A stretch of 64,000 nucleotides of DNA from Bacteroidales bacterium (GTDB lineage: Bacteria; Bacteroidota; Bacteroidia; Bacteroidales; Bacteroidaceae): positions 1-64,000 of the forward strand of contig SFFB01000009.1 in the NCBI GenBank assembly GCA_004557035.1. Reading direction: 5' to 3'. Shown here piece after piece: positions 1 through 11,056 of this stretch. The number at the start of each line of letters is the position of its first letter. Positions within the stretch are counted from its first letter, which is position 1. The translations under genes were made by a program, and so were the position numbers. The notes below the pieces were generated by a model that was not told where the DNA came from, ran no database searches, and saw only the letters and a program-made list of their open reading frames with translations.

Positions 1-619
1 GCGATATAGTACGATTTATACACTCATCTTTATCCATATCATTAAATTGTCCAGAGAACAATTCCATATACACATCACCAACTTGATTGGCTATATCTCG
101 AATTGTATTGGGAGAGATAATGCGGCCGCTTTTGTTTCTATACTCAAGACTCATATCTGTAGCATAAATAACAAATGATTCTTTTAGGTCGGGAAGAAAG
201 ATGTTTCTTTTAAAATCACAAGTTAATTTTGTGATATTCTGAATTATATCTTGTTTGAATGCTTGCCTCATATTAGGAAGTGCTTGCCAATCAAGACCTA
301 AAGCATTCATCAAACTATCCCATTCATTGTTAATACGTTTTTGCTTAGAATCCATGCCTGAACAGGTATTATTAACTAGTCCTGATTTGTATTCTTCGTA
401 AGAAATTTCTTTGATACCTTTTTTTGTCATAGGCACATATATACCATCCATGATTTTAATAATATAGGCAGAAGGCGTTCTTTTAACAAGTTCACCAACC
501 ATACCATTTTTAGGGTAGAACGAATGTTTTTCCCATTCAGTTTTGTTTGCATAAACCCCATCAATGAATTCCATTGTGGTAGCAAAGCATTCTCCTTTAT
601 CAATAATTTTCACATACAT
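1..619 (-). CDS. Uncharacterised protein, C-terminal part beyond the window
   Basis: An open frame runs from an ATG at 619 to the window edge (about 206 residues, no stop). It begins MYVKIIDKGECFATTMEF. I do not recognise the family. The first ~75 residues look strand-rich and polar, the rest mostly helical; there is no signal peptide or membrane segment. It starts two bases after the stop of the next gene upstream on the same strand, so the two are almost certainly co-transcribed and translationally coupled. Base composition is strongly AT-rich compared with the core genes beyond 1952, which suggests horizontal acquisition (inference). Confidence 0.6.
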   Translation of the reverse strand, partial: MYVKIIDKGECFATTMEFIDGVYANKTEWEKHSFYPKNGMVGELVKRTPSAYIIKIMDGIYVPMTKKGIKEISYEEYKSGLVNNTCSGMDSKQKRINNEWDSLMNALGLDWQALPNMRQAFKQDIIQNITKLTCDFKRNIFLPDLKESFVIYATDMSLEYRNKSGRIISPNTIRDIANQVGDVYMELFSGQFNDMDKDECINRTIS

Positions 620-621
620 AG

Positions 622-1734
622 TTAATATAAATTTAAAGAGTTATACAAATAGGGTAATTGTATTGGATTATTATAGAATAATGACCGTATTGGCTTTTGT
701 TCAAACAATTGAATAGACTCGAACATACAATCTTGTCTTTTAAATTTAAATGCACGACTTCGCTCTCTACTGGTAAATCGTAAATATAAATCTTTTGAAT
801 GAATGAATGGCTCGATTTCCTTATAATCGATGTGTTTATTTTCAAACCTTCTAAATTCATTTAAGATTGAGTCCTCTCTACCTACATCTAAATGAGCTGA
901 AAGGAATGTGGTTAGTTTTTCTTCACTTAGAACAAATTTATCTATCAGTAACACATATAGCATCAAAATATCTTCAATACAATACTCTCCAAAGAAATGA
1001 TTATCTTTTATGTTAATGTAATCTTCTATCTTTTGCCAATAATTATTCCATAATGATGGTGTTAGTCCTTCATATTGAAAATCATATTTGTTTTTATCAT
1101 AAAACTGATTAAACAAAATAATTTCTTTTGCTCTTAATGAGGGCTTAAATTTTGAGTTCAATTTATAGTATTTTTCTATATAAAGTTGTAATTCATCACC
1201 ATACGGATACTCATTTTTTATGGCAAAACATGATTTTGTCTTTGACATTTGAAGTCCGTTAAGAAAGTGATTATTTTGAAACGACTCATATTGTCCTAAT
1301 TCTCTTAAACCAAACAATCTTGATATCACATCAACAAAAGTGCATCTATCATAGATATTATTTAAATCCAAGACAACTTCCGTATCTTTATCTGGATAAA
1401 TAATTCCTGTTGATGTTATTTGTTCATAGCAGAATCCTTTGGGTATTTTTATTGTATGAAAGTTGTGTAAACGAAAGAAATAATCGATATATACGTCATC
1501 AATGTAGTCATAAATATGATCAATACTTCTTTGTGATATCACATTACCTCCATGAAAAAAATCTGTATGTGGATTTAATTGCGTATTAAGTCCAATTGAA
1601 GTCAAAAATTTTTCCACGTTGGAAATGGATTTATTATGGTCTGTGTAAATATTGTCACCTTCATCTACAAATAGATAATTGTGGAAATGGAGGTCAGCAA
1701 CCAATTTATCTATGAGTTTATCATTTCGAATCAT
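622..1734 (-). CDS. Uncharacterised 370-aa protein of an AT-rich accessory island
   Basis: An open frame of 370 residues from an ATG at 1734, rich in Asn, Lys, Ile, Tyr and Phe, as expected of AT-rich DNA. No signal peptide, membrane helix, Walker motif or nuclease motif could be recognised. His and Asp residues cluster near the N-terminus (LHFHNYLFVDEGDN, then DFFHGGN), which could be metal- or nucleotide-binding, but this is speculation. The protein appears soluble. It is the first gene of a two-gene unit running off the left edge. Such AT-rich pairs of unknown genes beside core genes are often defence or surface-variation cargo, but nothing here proves that. Confidence 0.7.
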   Translation of the reverse strand: MIRNDKLIDKLVADLHFHNYLFVDEGDNIYTDHNKSISNVEKFLTSIGLNTQLNPHTDFFHGGNVISQRSIDHIYDYIDDVYIDYFFRLHNFHTIKIPKGFCYEQITSTGIIYPDKDTEVVLDLNNIYDRCTFVDVISRLFGLRELGQYESFQNNHFLNGLQMSKTKSCFAIKNEYPYGDELQLYIEKYYKLNSKFKPSLRAKEIILFNQFYDKNKYDFQYEGLTPSLWNNYWQKIEDYINIKDNHFFGEYCIEDILMLYVLLIDKFVLSEEKLTTFLSAHLDVGREDSILNEFRRFENKHIDYKEIEPFIHSKDLYLRFTSRERSRAFKFKRQDCMFESIQLFEQKPIRSLFYNNPIQLPYLYNSLNLY

Positions 1735-1867
1735 ACAACCACTTTATACAGAGCTAGCTACTAAGGTAGTCTTTTTTGCCTTAGTAAACTACTTCTTTTT
1801 TTATTTTTCCAAAAACGTTTAGGACAATATTGCATTATATGGCAAAAATGAGGGCCTCGGCCGTTTT

Positions 1868-1946
1868 CACTTTATGCAACTTAGACTGCGGCTCGGCATA
1901 GCCAAATTAAAACAAGTTTTATTTGTCTCTGCACTCGCCTTGAACT
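1868..1946. repeat. Dispersed intergenic repeat, CTCGGCA / AAACAAGTTT type, copy 1
   Basis: The segment reads GCGGCTCGGCA, then an A/T stretch with AAACAAGTTTTATTTG, then a CTCGCCTTGAACTAAC-like tail. The same order of blocks occurs at 13128-13185 (reverse strand) and at 52033-52085. The copies sit between pdxJ and the AT-rich island, between adk and obg, and upstream of clpB, so the repeat is not tied to one gene type. Function unknown. Confidence 0.6.
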
Positions 1947-1951
1947 AACTT

Positions 1952-2665
1952 CTACTTCAGGCAGTCCAAATAGGCATGAATGGTGTGTTCGAGTCCCTGA
2001 TAGAGGGCGTCGCAAATCAGGGCGTGGCCTATGCTCACCTCGTCGAGCCAGGGTATGAGGCGGTGGAAATAGGCGAGGTTTTCGAGACTCAGGTCGTGGC
2101 CGGCGTTGAGTCCGAGTCCAAGCCGACGAGCCTCTTCGGCAGCCCTAACATAGGGAGCAATGGCTGTTTCGCGATCGGAGGCATAGCCTGCAGCGTAAGG
2201 TTCGGTATAGAGTTCCACACGGTCGGCTCCACAGGCCGCTGCCGCCTTCACCATTTCCACATCGGGATCCACAAATACAGACACACGGATGCCTGCGGCT
2301 TTGAAACGCTCTACGATGGGAGTGAGAAAATCTCCTTGGGTCACCGTGTCCCATCCGTGGTTGGAAGTGAGCTGTCCCGGCAGGTCAGGCACAAGCGTCA
2401 CCTGAGCAGGCTTTACCTCACAGACCAATGAGATGAAATCGTCTGTCGGATAACCTTCGATGTTAAACTCAGTGGTGAGCATAGCTTTGAGGTCGTAGAC
2501 ATCGCGGCGGCGTATGTGGCGCTCGTCGGGACGCGGATGAACGGTGATGCCGTGGGCGCCAAACCGCTCGCAGTCTGCCGCCACGGTCGTCACGCAGGGG
2601 TTGTTGCCACCGCGAGCATTGCGCAGAGTGGCAATTTTATTGATGTTTACGCTTAATTTTGTCAT
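1952..2665 (-). CDS. pdxJ: Pyridoxine 5'-phosphate synthase PdxJ
   Basis: Condenses 1-deoxyxylulose 5-phosphate with 3-amino-2-oxopropyl phosphate to pyridoxine 5'-phosphate, the last ring-forming step of DXP-dependent vitamin B6 synthesis; cytoplasmic TIM barrel. About 237 residues, the usual size. The N-terminus [20 protein letters not shown] and the segment [17 protein letters not shown] are diagnostic; phosphate- and substrate-binding Arg and His residues are present. The open frame extends further upstream, but the ATG at 2665 is chosen because family members start with this MTKLSVNIN sequence. Divergent from nadK, with a TAnnTTTG element at 2711-2718. Confidence 0.96.
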   Translation of the reverse strand: MTKLSVNINKIATLRNARGGNNPCVTTVAADCERFGAHGITVHPRPDERHIRRRDVYDLKAMLTTEFNIEGYPTDDFISLVCEVKPAQVTLVPDLPGQLTSNHGWDTVTQGDFLTPIVERFKAAGIRVSVFVDPDVEMVKAAAACGADRVELYTEPYAAGYASDRETAIAPYVRAAEEARRLGLGLNAGHDLSLENLAYFHRLIPWLDEVSIGHALICDALYQGLEHTIHAYLDCLK

Positions 2666-2710
2666 GTCGTGATGGGGTTGAAAAGCAAAAACGTCGTACA
2701 TTTGTGTGGC

Positions 2711-2718
2711 CAAAGCTA
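2711..2718 (-). promoter_or_regulatory. Candidate -7 element for pdxJ
   Basis: Reads TAGCTTTG on the minus strand, matching the Bacteroidetes -7 consensus TAnnTTTG, about 45 bases before the pdxJ ATG. No clear TTG was found about 20 bases upstream, so only the -7 half is supported. Confidence 0.4.
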
Positions 2719-2834
2719 CGGGAGGTGTGGCTACGACGGTGCGAAGTTAACGCTTTCTCGCCTTTTCCGCCTCCCTTATTTCATAAAAAACTCATACGCG
2801 CCCCCATCCCATCCTCATCAAAAGCCGCCACCTT

Positions 2835-3707
2835 ATGAAAATTGCACTTTTCGGCAACGTCTATCAGACGAAGAAAAACAAGTTTGTTCATGCCGTTCTT
2901 GACACCCTCAGCCGTCTGGGCATTGAAGTGTGCGTCGAAGAGCGTTTTGCCACATTCATCCACGACAATATCGGTATAGACCTCTCGGCAGTCTGTGTGA
3001 CTCCCGGTTGCGCCCCCGATGCCGACATGGCCATCTCGATGGGCGGTGATGGCACATTCTTGAGCACAGCCGCTGGCGTGGGACCTCTCGAAATCCCCAT
3101 ATTGGGCATCAACACCGGCCGTCTCGGTTTTTTGGCCGATGTCTCGCCCGATGAAATAGAGACAGCCCTTGATGCCGTCATTCGTGGTGACTATGTAGTG
3201 GAACCTCGCACTCTCATCGCTGTGACCAAAGACGGTGCCCCCCTCTCGGGCTATCCTTATGCGCTCAACGAAGTGGCCGTGCTCAAACACGACAACTCTT
3301 CACTCATTGCCATCGAAACCCACGTAGACGGTTTTCGGCTTAACACCTATATGGCTGACGGCCTCGTTGTCTCCACTCCTACCGGTTCCACAGGTTATTC
3401 GCTCAGTGTGGGCGGCCCCATCATTGTGCCAGGTTCAGACATATTCTGCATCTCACCCGTGGCCTCCCACAGTCTCAACACCCGTCCCGTCATCATTCGC
3501 GACAATGCTGAAATCACACTCCGTGTGCGCAGCCGTAGCCACAACTTCCTCATCTCCATTGACGGGCGCAGCGAGAGTTTTGAGGACACCACTACCTTGC
3601 ATCTCACACGCGCTCCCTACAAGGTTGGCGTGGTCAAGGTGATGCATAAAAACTGTTTCGACACCCTTCGTGAAAAAATGTTGTGGGGCATTGACAACAG
3701 GGGGTGA
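2835..3707 (+). CDS. nadK: NAD kinase
   Basis: Phosphorylates NAD+ to NADP+ using ATP; cytoplasmic. 290 residues, typical for the Bacteroidetes form. The hallmark GGDG loop is at residues 70-73 (AISMGGDGTFLS), followed by the NE motif in YALNEVAVL (about 145) and the glycine-rich TPTGSTGYSLSVGGP segment (about 175-190) that forms the nucleotide site. The ATG at 2835 is the first in frame and gives the standard MKIALFGN start. Divergently oriented to pdxJ; followed after about 150 bases of purine/pyrimidine repeat by an ABC exporter on the same strand. Confidence 0.96.
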   Translation: MKIALFGNVYQTKKNKFVHAVLDTLSRLGIEVCVEERFATFIHDNIGIDLSAVCVTPGCAPDADMAISMGGDGTFLSTAAGVGPLEIPILGINTGRLGFLADVSPDEIETALDAVIRGDYVVEPRTLIAVTKDGAPLSGYPYALNEVAVLKHDNSSLIAIETHVDGFRLNTYMADGLVVSTPTGSTGYSLSVGGPIIVPGSDIFCISPVASHSLNTRPVIIRDNAEITLRVRSRSHNFLISIDGRSESFEDTTTLHLTRAPYKVGVVKVMHKNCFDTLREKMLWGIDNRG

Positions 3708-3715
3708 AATTTTAC

Positions 3716-3832
3716 CAGAGTCAAAGAGACTAAGAGACTAAGAGTTTAAAAGTCTAAGTGTCTAAGAGTCTAAGAGAATTTTAGCGGCCAAGCTACTCTT
3801 TGTCTCTTCGACTCTTTGACTCTCATTTCTTA
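3716..3832. repeat. AGACTAAG-type purine/pyrimidine palindromic repeat
   Basis: Left arm 3716-3778 is a string of imperfect units such as AGACTAAG and GTCTAAG. A short GCGGCCA core follows at 3784-3790. The right arm at 3795-3832 is pyrimidine-rich (CTCTTTGTCTCTTCGACTC) and roughly the reverse complement of the left. The same kind of arm occurs at 5574, 11026, 13222, 33574, 42333, 51690 and elsewhere. Lies between nadK and the ABC exporter. Confidence 0.65.
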
Positions 3833-3858
3833 AATCACACCATATATATATTGACATT

Positions 3859-5544
3859 ATGCCCCCATCCCCTTCAACTACTCCTTCGGCTCCTCGTCGA
3901 ATTAAAGATACCCTGTGCTATCTGTGGTCTGCTTGGCGCGGCTATAAAGCCCAGTCGTTGCTCAACGTAGGTCTCGGACTTATTCTTGTGGCCGCCGACC
4001 TCAGTTTTGTGTGGACCACGAAGCTTATCGTAGACATTGCAACCCACGCTCGCCACACGCCTTCGCTCACGGTGGCCATTATGCTTTTGGGCGGAATTGT
4101 TATGGTACAGTTGGCTGTGGGCTATGCCTCGCGTTGGGTGCGTGCGGCACTGGGTGTCAAGGCCCAAAACACCATGCGACGCCGTCTCTTCTCCCATCTG
4201 CTCTATTGTGATTGGCGGTCGTTGCGACGCTTCCACAGCGGACAATTGGTCAATCGCCTCGAGCAAGACGTGCAGACCGTCGTCACATTTCTCACAGAGA
4301 CCATACCCTCCATCATCACTACCATCGTGCAGTTTGCTGGTGCCTTCTGGCTTTTGCTCGTGATGGACGGCCGTCTGGCTCTGATTGTGGTGTGTGTGTT
4401 GCCGTTTTTTTTGTTGTGCAGCAAGCTCTACGTGCGCCGTGTGCGCCGCCTCACCCACGAAATACGTGACGAGGAGAGTCGTGTGCAGTCTGTCCTTCAA
4501 GAAAACCTCCAACACACGGCCGTGGTCAAGACCCTCGAACTTGAACGCCGCTCAGCCGGACGCCTTGAACGTCTGCAGTCTTGCCTTCATCAACTCGTGA
4601 TGCACCGCACACGTTATTCCAGCATTTCAGCCCTCATTATGAATGCCGGCTTTGCCACAGGCTATCTTGTCACCTTCATTTGGGGTGTGGTCAGCCTTGA
4701 AAGCGGTGCTATCACCTATGGCGCCCTCATAGCTTTCATCCAACTTGTGGGACAGATACAGTCGCCTGTGCGCACACTTTCTCGTTTCGTCCCCATTTGC
4801 ATCAGTGCCTTCACCTCTGCCGAGCGCATACGCGATATGGCCGACCTCCCTCTTGAGGAGCACTCCAAGCGGGGCACGTCATGCAAGCCCGAACCTGTGG
4901 GATTAAGAGCCTCTGAACTCACCTTTGCCTATCCCACCGAGGGCACTCGTCGTGGTCGGACCGTTATAGACCACCTCAGTGCCGACATCGCTCCAGGTAG
5001 TGTCGTGGCCGTGGTGGGCGAAACCGGCCGTGGCAAAACCACCTTTGTGCGTCTGTTGCTCTCACTCATCAAACCCGACGGAGGCAGCCTCGAAGCATAT
5101 AGCACAGACGGTTGGCGCAGGCCACTCTCGCCCGACACCCGTTCACTTTTCTCCTATGTGCCTCAAGGCAACACCTTGATGAGCGGCACCATACGCGACA
5201 ACCTGCTTATGGGCAACCCTGACGCCACTGACGAAGAGATGATGGAAGCATTGCGTCGCTCGGCAGCCGATTTTGTCACCGAGAGTCCCGCCGGACTCGA
5301 CACGATGTGCGGCGAGATGGGTGCCGGACTCTCTGAGGGACAGGCCCAGCGCATCGCCATCGCCCGTGCATTGCTACGCCGTCGTCCCATCCTCTTGCTC
5401 GACGAAGCCACTTCGGCGCTCGATGTTGCTACAGAAGAGCGCATTCTCTCGTCGGTAGTTGCCGACCACGGCCTTCAGACCGTCGTGTTCATTACCCACC
5501 GCCCTGGTGCGCTGCGGCACGCCACACAGGTAGTACAAATCTAA
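3859..5544 (+). CDS. ABC exporter, fused membrane and ATPase domains
   Basis: A half-transporter of 561 residues that would act as a homodimer in the inner membrane. The N-terminal ~320 residues hold about six hydrophobic helices (ABC type-1 exporter fold); the C-terminal part is an ATPase: Walker A GETGRGKTT near residue 387, a Q-loop in VPQGNT, signature LSEGQAQRIAIARAL near 491, Walker B ILLLDEATSALD near 511, and the H-loop ITHR near 545. The signature has Glu in place of the commoner second Gly. The substrate cannot be told from sequence; lipids, peptides or drugs are all possible. Followed by a bidirectional hairpin and convergent dapA. Confidence 0.92.
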   Translation: MPPSPSTTPSAPRRIKDTLCYLWSAWRGYKAQSLLNVGLGLILVAADLSFVWTTKLIVDIATHARHTPSLTVAIMLLGGIVMVQLAVGYASRWVRAALGVKAQNTMRRRLFSHLLYCDWRSLRRFHSGQLVNRLEQDVQTVVTFLTETIPSIITTIVQFAGAFWLLLVMDGRLALIVVCVLPFFLLCSKLYVRRVRRLTHEIRDEESRVQSVLQENLQHTAVVKTLELERRSAGRLERLQSCLHQLVMHRTRYSSISALIMNAGFATGYLVTFIWGVVSLESGAITYGALIAFIQLVGQIQSPVRTLSRFVPICISAFTSAERIRDMADLPLEEHSKRGTSCKPEPVGLRASELTFAYPTEGTRRGRTVIDHLSADIAPGSVVAVVGETGRGKTTFVRLLLSLIKPDGGSLEAYSTDGWRRPLSPDTRSLFSYVPQGNTLMSGTIRDNLLMGNPDATDEEMMEALRRSAADFVTESPAGLDTMCGEMGAGLSEGQAQRIAIARALLRRRPILLLDEATSALDVATEERILSSVVADHGLQTVVFITHRPGALRHATQVVQI

Positions 5545-5573
5545 TATTTGAGTGAAAAAAGAGAATAAAAGAC

Positions 5574-5613
5574 AAAGAGACTAAGAGTAGGCTTGGCCAC
5601 TCTTAGTCTCTTT
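5574..5613. terminator. Perfect 15-bp hairpin between convergent genes
   Basis: AAAGAGACTAAGAGT (5574-5588) and its exact reverse complement (5599-5613) flank a 10-base loop containing GGCC. It lies between the ABC exporter (plus) and dapA (minus), so it could terminate both. The arms belong to the AGACTAAG repeat family, so this is also a minimal copy of that repeat. No long T-run follows on either strand. Confidence 0.55.
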
Positions 5614-5657
5614 GATTATTTTGGACATTTAGTCTTTTGAGTTTTTGTCTTTATGTC

Positions 5658-6554
5658 TTAGGCATGTTCAAAACCTTTTTTGAGCCATTCGTTTATGCTA
5701 TCGATGGTGGCGTCTGTGGCCGGAACGAGGGGAAGCCGCAGGCGGCAGGCTATGTCACCGCGACAGGCCAGAAAGGTCTTGATGCCGGAGGGATTGCCGT
5801 CGACACTCATGAAATGATAGAGCTCGCGGAAGCGGCGATGTACGCTGAGCGCTTCGTCGTGACGGCCCTCGAGAGCGGCGTGGACCATACGGCCAAATTC
5901 GGCCGGATAGGCATTGCCCACAACCGAAATCACGCCACGGGCACCTATGCCAATGAGTTCGAGCGTGATGGCGTCGTCGCCACTCAACACATCAAAACCT
6001 TCGGGCGAACCATTGATGATAGCTTCGATCTGAGCCAGATTGCCCGAGGCCTCTTTGACAGCCACAATGTTTCCGACTTCACTAGCCAAGCGCAGGGTGA
6101 TTTCGGCGGTGAGGTTGACACCGGTGCGGCCGGGCACGTTGTAGAGCACAATAGGCAATTCGGTGGCAGCGGCCACGGCTTTGAAATGCTGATAAAGTCC
6201 TTCGGCAGACGGTTTGTTATAGTAGGGTGTGACAATGAGCAAGCCGTCGATACCGTTAAGGTCTGCGCCACGGATACCGTCGATGACGGCTTGAGTGTTG
6301 TTGCCACCGGCTCCCAACAGGATGGGCACACGACCCCCGACGGTTTCGACACAGGCGCGGGTGATGAGGTGTTTTTCATCGGCCGTGAGACACGGGGTTT
6401 CGGCAGTCGTTCCTAGCACGCAAAGGAAGTCGATGCCTCCCGATATTTGTGCTTCAATGAGACTCCGCAGGGCCGTGTAATCTACCACGCCCTCAGAGGT
6501 GAAAGGTGTGACAAGGGCCACGCCGAGTCCGGTGAAGGGGTTTTGAGTTTTCAT
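5658..6554 (-). CDS. dapA: 4-hydroxy-tetrahydrodipicolinate synthase
   Basis: Condenses pyruvate with aspartate semialdehyde, the first committed step of the diaminopimelate/lysine branch; cytoplasmic. 298 residues from the ATG at 6554 (MKTQNPFTG), the normal family length; an upstream in-frame extension is ignored because it lacks homology-like sequence. Schiff-base Lys167 in IVAVKEASGN and catalytic Tyr138 in IVLYNVPGRTG are present, as is the GTTAETPCL segment near residue 48. lysC and lysA of the same pathway are far away at 54-57 kb. Last gene of a minus-strand run after prfA. Confidence 0.96.
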   Translation of the reverse strand: MKTQNPFTGLGVALVTPFTSEGVVDYTALRSLIEAQISGGIDFLCVLGTTAETPCLTADEKHLITRACVETVGGRVPILLGAGGNNTQAVIDGIRGADLNGIDGLLIVTPYYNKPSAEGLYQHFKAVAAATELPIVLYNVPGRTGVNLTAEITLRLASEVGNIVAVKEASGNLAQIEAIINGSPEGFDVLSGDDAITLELIGIGARGVISVVGNAYPAEFGRMVHAALEGRHDEALSVHRRFRELYHFMSVDGNPSGIKTFLACRGDIACRLRLPLVPATDATIDSINEWLKKGFEHA

Positions 6555-6628
6555 TATTGCGAGGATGTGTTTTATTATTTGACGGATGTGCAAATGAAAT
6601 GGCGGATGTCACTACTGACGATATTCTT

Positions 6629-7732
6629 TTAGAGTTCGGCCTCTTTCATTCGCTCGGCGTTTTCAGCCAATATGAGATGATCGATACAGTCTTGGATGTC
6701 GCCGTCCATAAAGGCTGGCAGATTGTAGATGGTGTAGCCGATGCGGTGGTCGGTGATGCGGCCCTGTGGATAGTTGTAGGTGCGTATCTTGGCCGAGCGG
6801 TCACCGGTAGAAACAAGGCTTTTTCGTCGCGAAGCAATATCATCTTCGTGTTTTTGCCGCTCTCTGTCGTAGATGAAGGTGCGCAGACGAGCCAAGGCGC
6901 GCTCTTTGTTTTTGGGTTGGTCGCGGGTTTCGGTACATTCGATGAGAATTTCTTCACTTTCTCCCGTAACAGGATTGCGCCAATTGTAGCGCAGACGCAC
7001 ACCGCTCTCTACCTTGTTGACATTTTGGCCGCCGGCACCACTCGAGCGAAAGGTATCCCATTTGATTTCGCCTTCGTTGATGACCACGTCAAAGGCTTCG
7101 GCTTCGGGGAGCACGGCCACGGTGGCGGCAGAGGTGTGTACTCGACCCTGAGTTTCTGTGGCGGGCACACGCTGTACGCGGTGTACGCCACTCTCATATT
7201 TGAGTGTGCCATAGACGTCAGTGCCACTGACGGAGCAGACGATTTCCTTGAAACCTCCGGCAGCTCCCTCGCTCGCACCAGACACTTGCAATTGCCAACC
7301 TTTAGATTCGCAATATTTGGCATACATGCGGAAGAGGTCGCCGGCAAAGAGGGCGGCTTCGTCGCCACCGGTTCCTCCACGGATTTCGAGTATGGCGTTT
7401 TTGGCGTCTTCGGGGTCGCGGGGTGTGAGGCATAGCTTGATGTCTTGCTCGAGCCGGGGCAACTGCTCCTCGAGATTGGCCAACTCTTCGCGAGCCATAT
7501 CTTTGAGTTCGGCATCACTCTCGTTGAGCAGTATGTTTTTGCTCTCGTCAATCCCGGTAAGGGTGGCCACATATTGACGACGGAGTGTGTCGAGGTTTTC
7601 GAGGTCTTTGTATTCTTTGGTCAAGCGCACATAGCGACCTTGGTCGGCAATGACGTCAGGGTCGGCAATGAGGGTGGCCACTTCGTGGAAACGGGCCTCG
7701 AGGCTTTCGAGTTTTTCGAGCAGTGTATTCAT
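6629..7732 (-). CDS. prfA: Peptide chain release factor 1
   Basis: Recognises UAA and UAG stop codons and triggers release of the finished chain from the ribosome. 367 residues. The stop-codon recognition tripeptide PAT is at 190-192 (VQRVPATETQGRVHTS) and the catalytic GGQ loop at 234-236 (SSGAGGQNVNKVES); the Gln is the usual methylation site of PrmC. The PxT-type tripeptide separates it from RF2, which has SPF. Starts three bases after the purM stop, so it is probably co-translated with it. Confidence 0.97.
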   Translation of the reverse strand: MNTLLEKLESLEARFHEVATLIADPDVIADQGRYVRLTKEYKDLENLDTLRRQYVATLTGIDESKNILLNESDAELKDMAREELANLEEQLPRLEQDIKLCLTPRDPEDAKNAILEIRGGTGGDEAALFAGDLFRMYAKYCESKGWQLQVSGASEGAAGGFKEIVCSVSGTDVYGTLKYESGVHRVQRVPATETQGRVHTSAATVAVLPEAEAFDVVINEGEIKWDTFRSSGAGGQNVNKVESGVRLRYNWRNPVTGESEEILIECTETRDQPKNKERALARLRTFIYDRERQKHEDDIASRRKSLVSTGDRSAKIRTYNYPQGRITDHRIGYTIYNLPAFMDGDIQDCIDHLILAENAERMKEAEL

Positions 7733-7735
7733 GGG

Positions 7736-8908
7736 TTAATAGTGGAATTCGCCCCACTCGCTCTTTATGGTGAGTGAACGCTCTCCCTCTTCGATGTGAC
7801 CAATGACTTGGGCGTCAATGTTGAAACTGCGCGAGATGTTGATGATTTCGTCGGCGTGTTCGGGCGAGACGTAGACTTCGAGACGATGGCCCATATTGAA
7901 GACTTTATACATCTCTGCGGGGTCGGTGCCGCTTTCTACGGCAATCGCCTTGAAGAGCGGTGGTATGGGGAAAAGATTGTCTTTGACGACCTTGCAGTTT
8001 TCGCCCACAAAATGAAGCACCTTGGTCTGAGCGCCTCCCGTGCAGTGGACCATACCGTGGATTTCGGGACGCAGGGCGTCGAGAATTTTCTTGACCACGG
8101 GGGCATAGGTTCGCGTTGGACTGAGCACCAGTTTGCCTGCATCAACTGGAGCGCCTTCGACAGCATCAGTGAGTCGGTAGCTGCCGCTGTAGATGAGTTC
8201 GTCTGGCACAGCCTGATCGAAGGTTTCCGGATATTTCTCTGCCAGATATTTTGCAAACATATCGTGTCGTGCCGAGGTGAGGCCGTTGCTGCCCATACCG
8301 CCGTTGTAGGCAGTCTCATAGGTGGCTTGGCCCGACGAGGAGAGACCGACGATGACGTCGCCTGGACGGATGTTTTTGTTGTCAATCACATCGGCACGCT
8401 TCATACGACAGGTGACGGTGGAGTCTACGATGATGGTGCGCACGAGGTCGCCCACGTCGGCCGTTTCGCCTCCGGTGGCATAGATGCCGATGCCCATATC
8501 GCGCAATTGTTGAAGGAGTTCGTCGGTGCCGTTGATGATGGCAGAGATGACTTCGCCGGGGATGAGCATCTTGTTGCGTCCGATGGTGGAGCTGACAAGG
8601 ATGTTGTCGGTGGCCCCCACACAGAGCAGGTCGTCGGTGTTCATGATGAGGGCGTCTTGGGCAATGCCTTTCCACACTGAGAGGTCGCCCGTCTCACGCC
8701 AATAGGCGTAGGCCAAGCTGGACTTGGTGCCGGCGCCGTCGGCGTGCATGATATTGCAATAGTCTGGGTCGCCGCCGAGGATGTCGGGGATAATTTTGCA
8801 GAAGGCTTGGGGGAAGAGACCTTTGTCAATGTTTTTGATGGCGGCATGTACGTCTTCTTTCATAGCAGAAACGCCGCGCATCATATATCTTTGCTTACTG
8901 TCGATCAT
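7736..8908 (-). CDS. purM: Phosphoribosylformylglycinamidine cyclo-ligase (AIR synthase)
   Basis: ATP-dependent ring closure of FGAM to aminoimidazole ribotide, fifth step of purine synthesis; cytoplasmic dimer. About 390 residues, longer than the E. coli enzyme but usual in Bacteroidetes. The start at 8908 gives MIDSKQRYMMRGVSAMKEDV, matching the conserved N-terminus. The glycine-rich HADGAGTKSSLAY and TGGETADVGDLV segments are family hallmarks. Sits between ligA and prfA on the minus strand. No other pur genes are near. Confidence 0.93.
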   Translation of the reverse strand: MIDSKQRYMMRGVSAMKEDVHAAIKNIDKGLFPQAFCKIIPDILGGDPDYCNIMHADGAGTKSSLAYAYWRETGDLSVWKGIAQDALIMNTDDLLCVGATDNILVSSTIGRNKMLIPGEVISAIINGTDELLQQLRDMGIGIYATGGETADVGDLVRTIIVDSTVTCRMKRADVIDNKNIRPGDVIVGLSSSGQATYETAYNGGMGSNGLTSARHDMFAKYLAEKYPETFDQAVPDELIYSGSYRLTDAVEGAPVDAGKLVLSPTRTYAPVVKKILDALRPEIHGMVHCTGGAQTKVLHFVGENCKVVKDNLFPIPPLFKAIAVESGTDPAEMYKVFNMGHRLEVYVSPEHADEIINISRSFNIDAQVIGHIEEGERSLTIKSEWGEFHY

Positions 8909-8971
8909 AGCGTGGGAGAGGATATTATTATTGAGATGATTGTTATGTGCTGCAAAAATACGCAATAAATG

Positions 8972-11056
<2,085 letters not shown>

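Noticed and set aside
3716..3832. Tandem AGACTAAG units as a possible CRISPR array or VNTR.
   Set aside because: The units are imperfect, about 8 bases long, with no spacers of constant size and no cas genes nearby.
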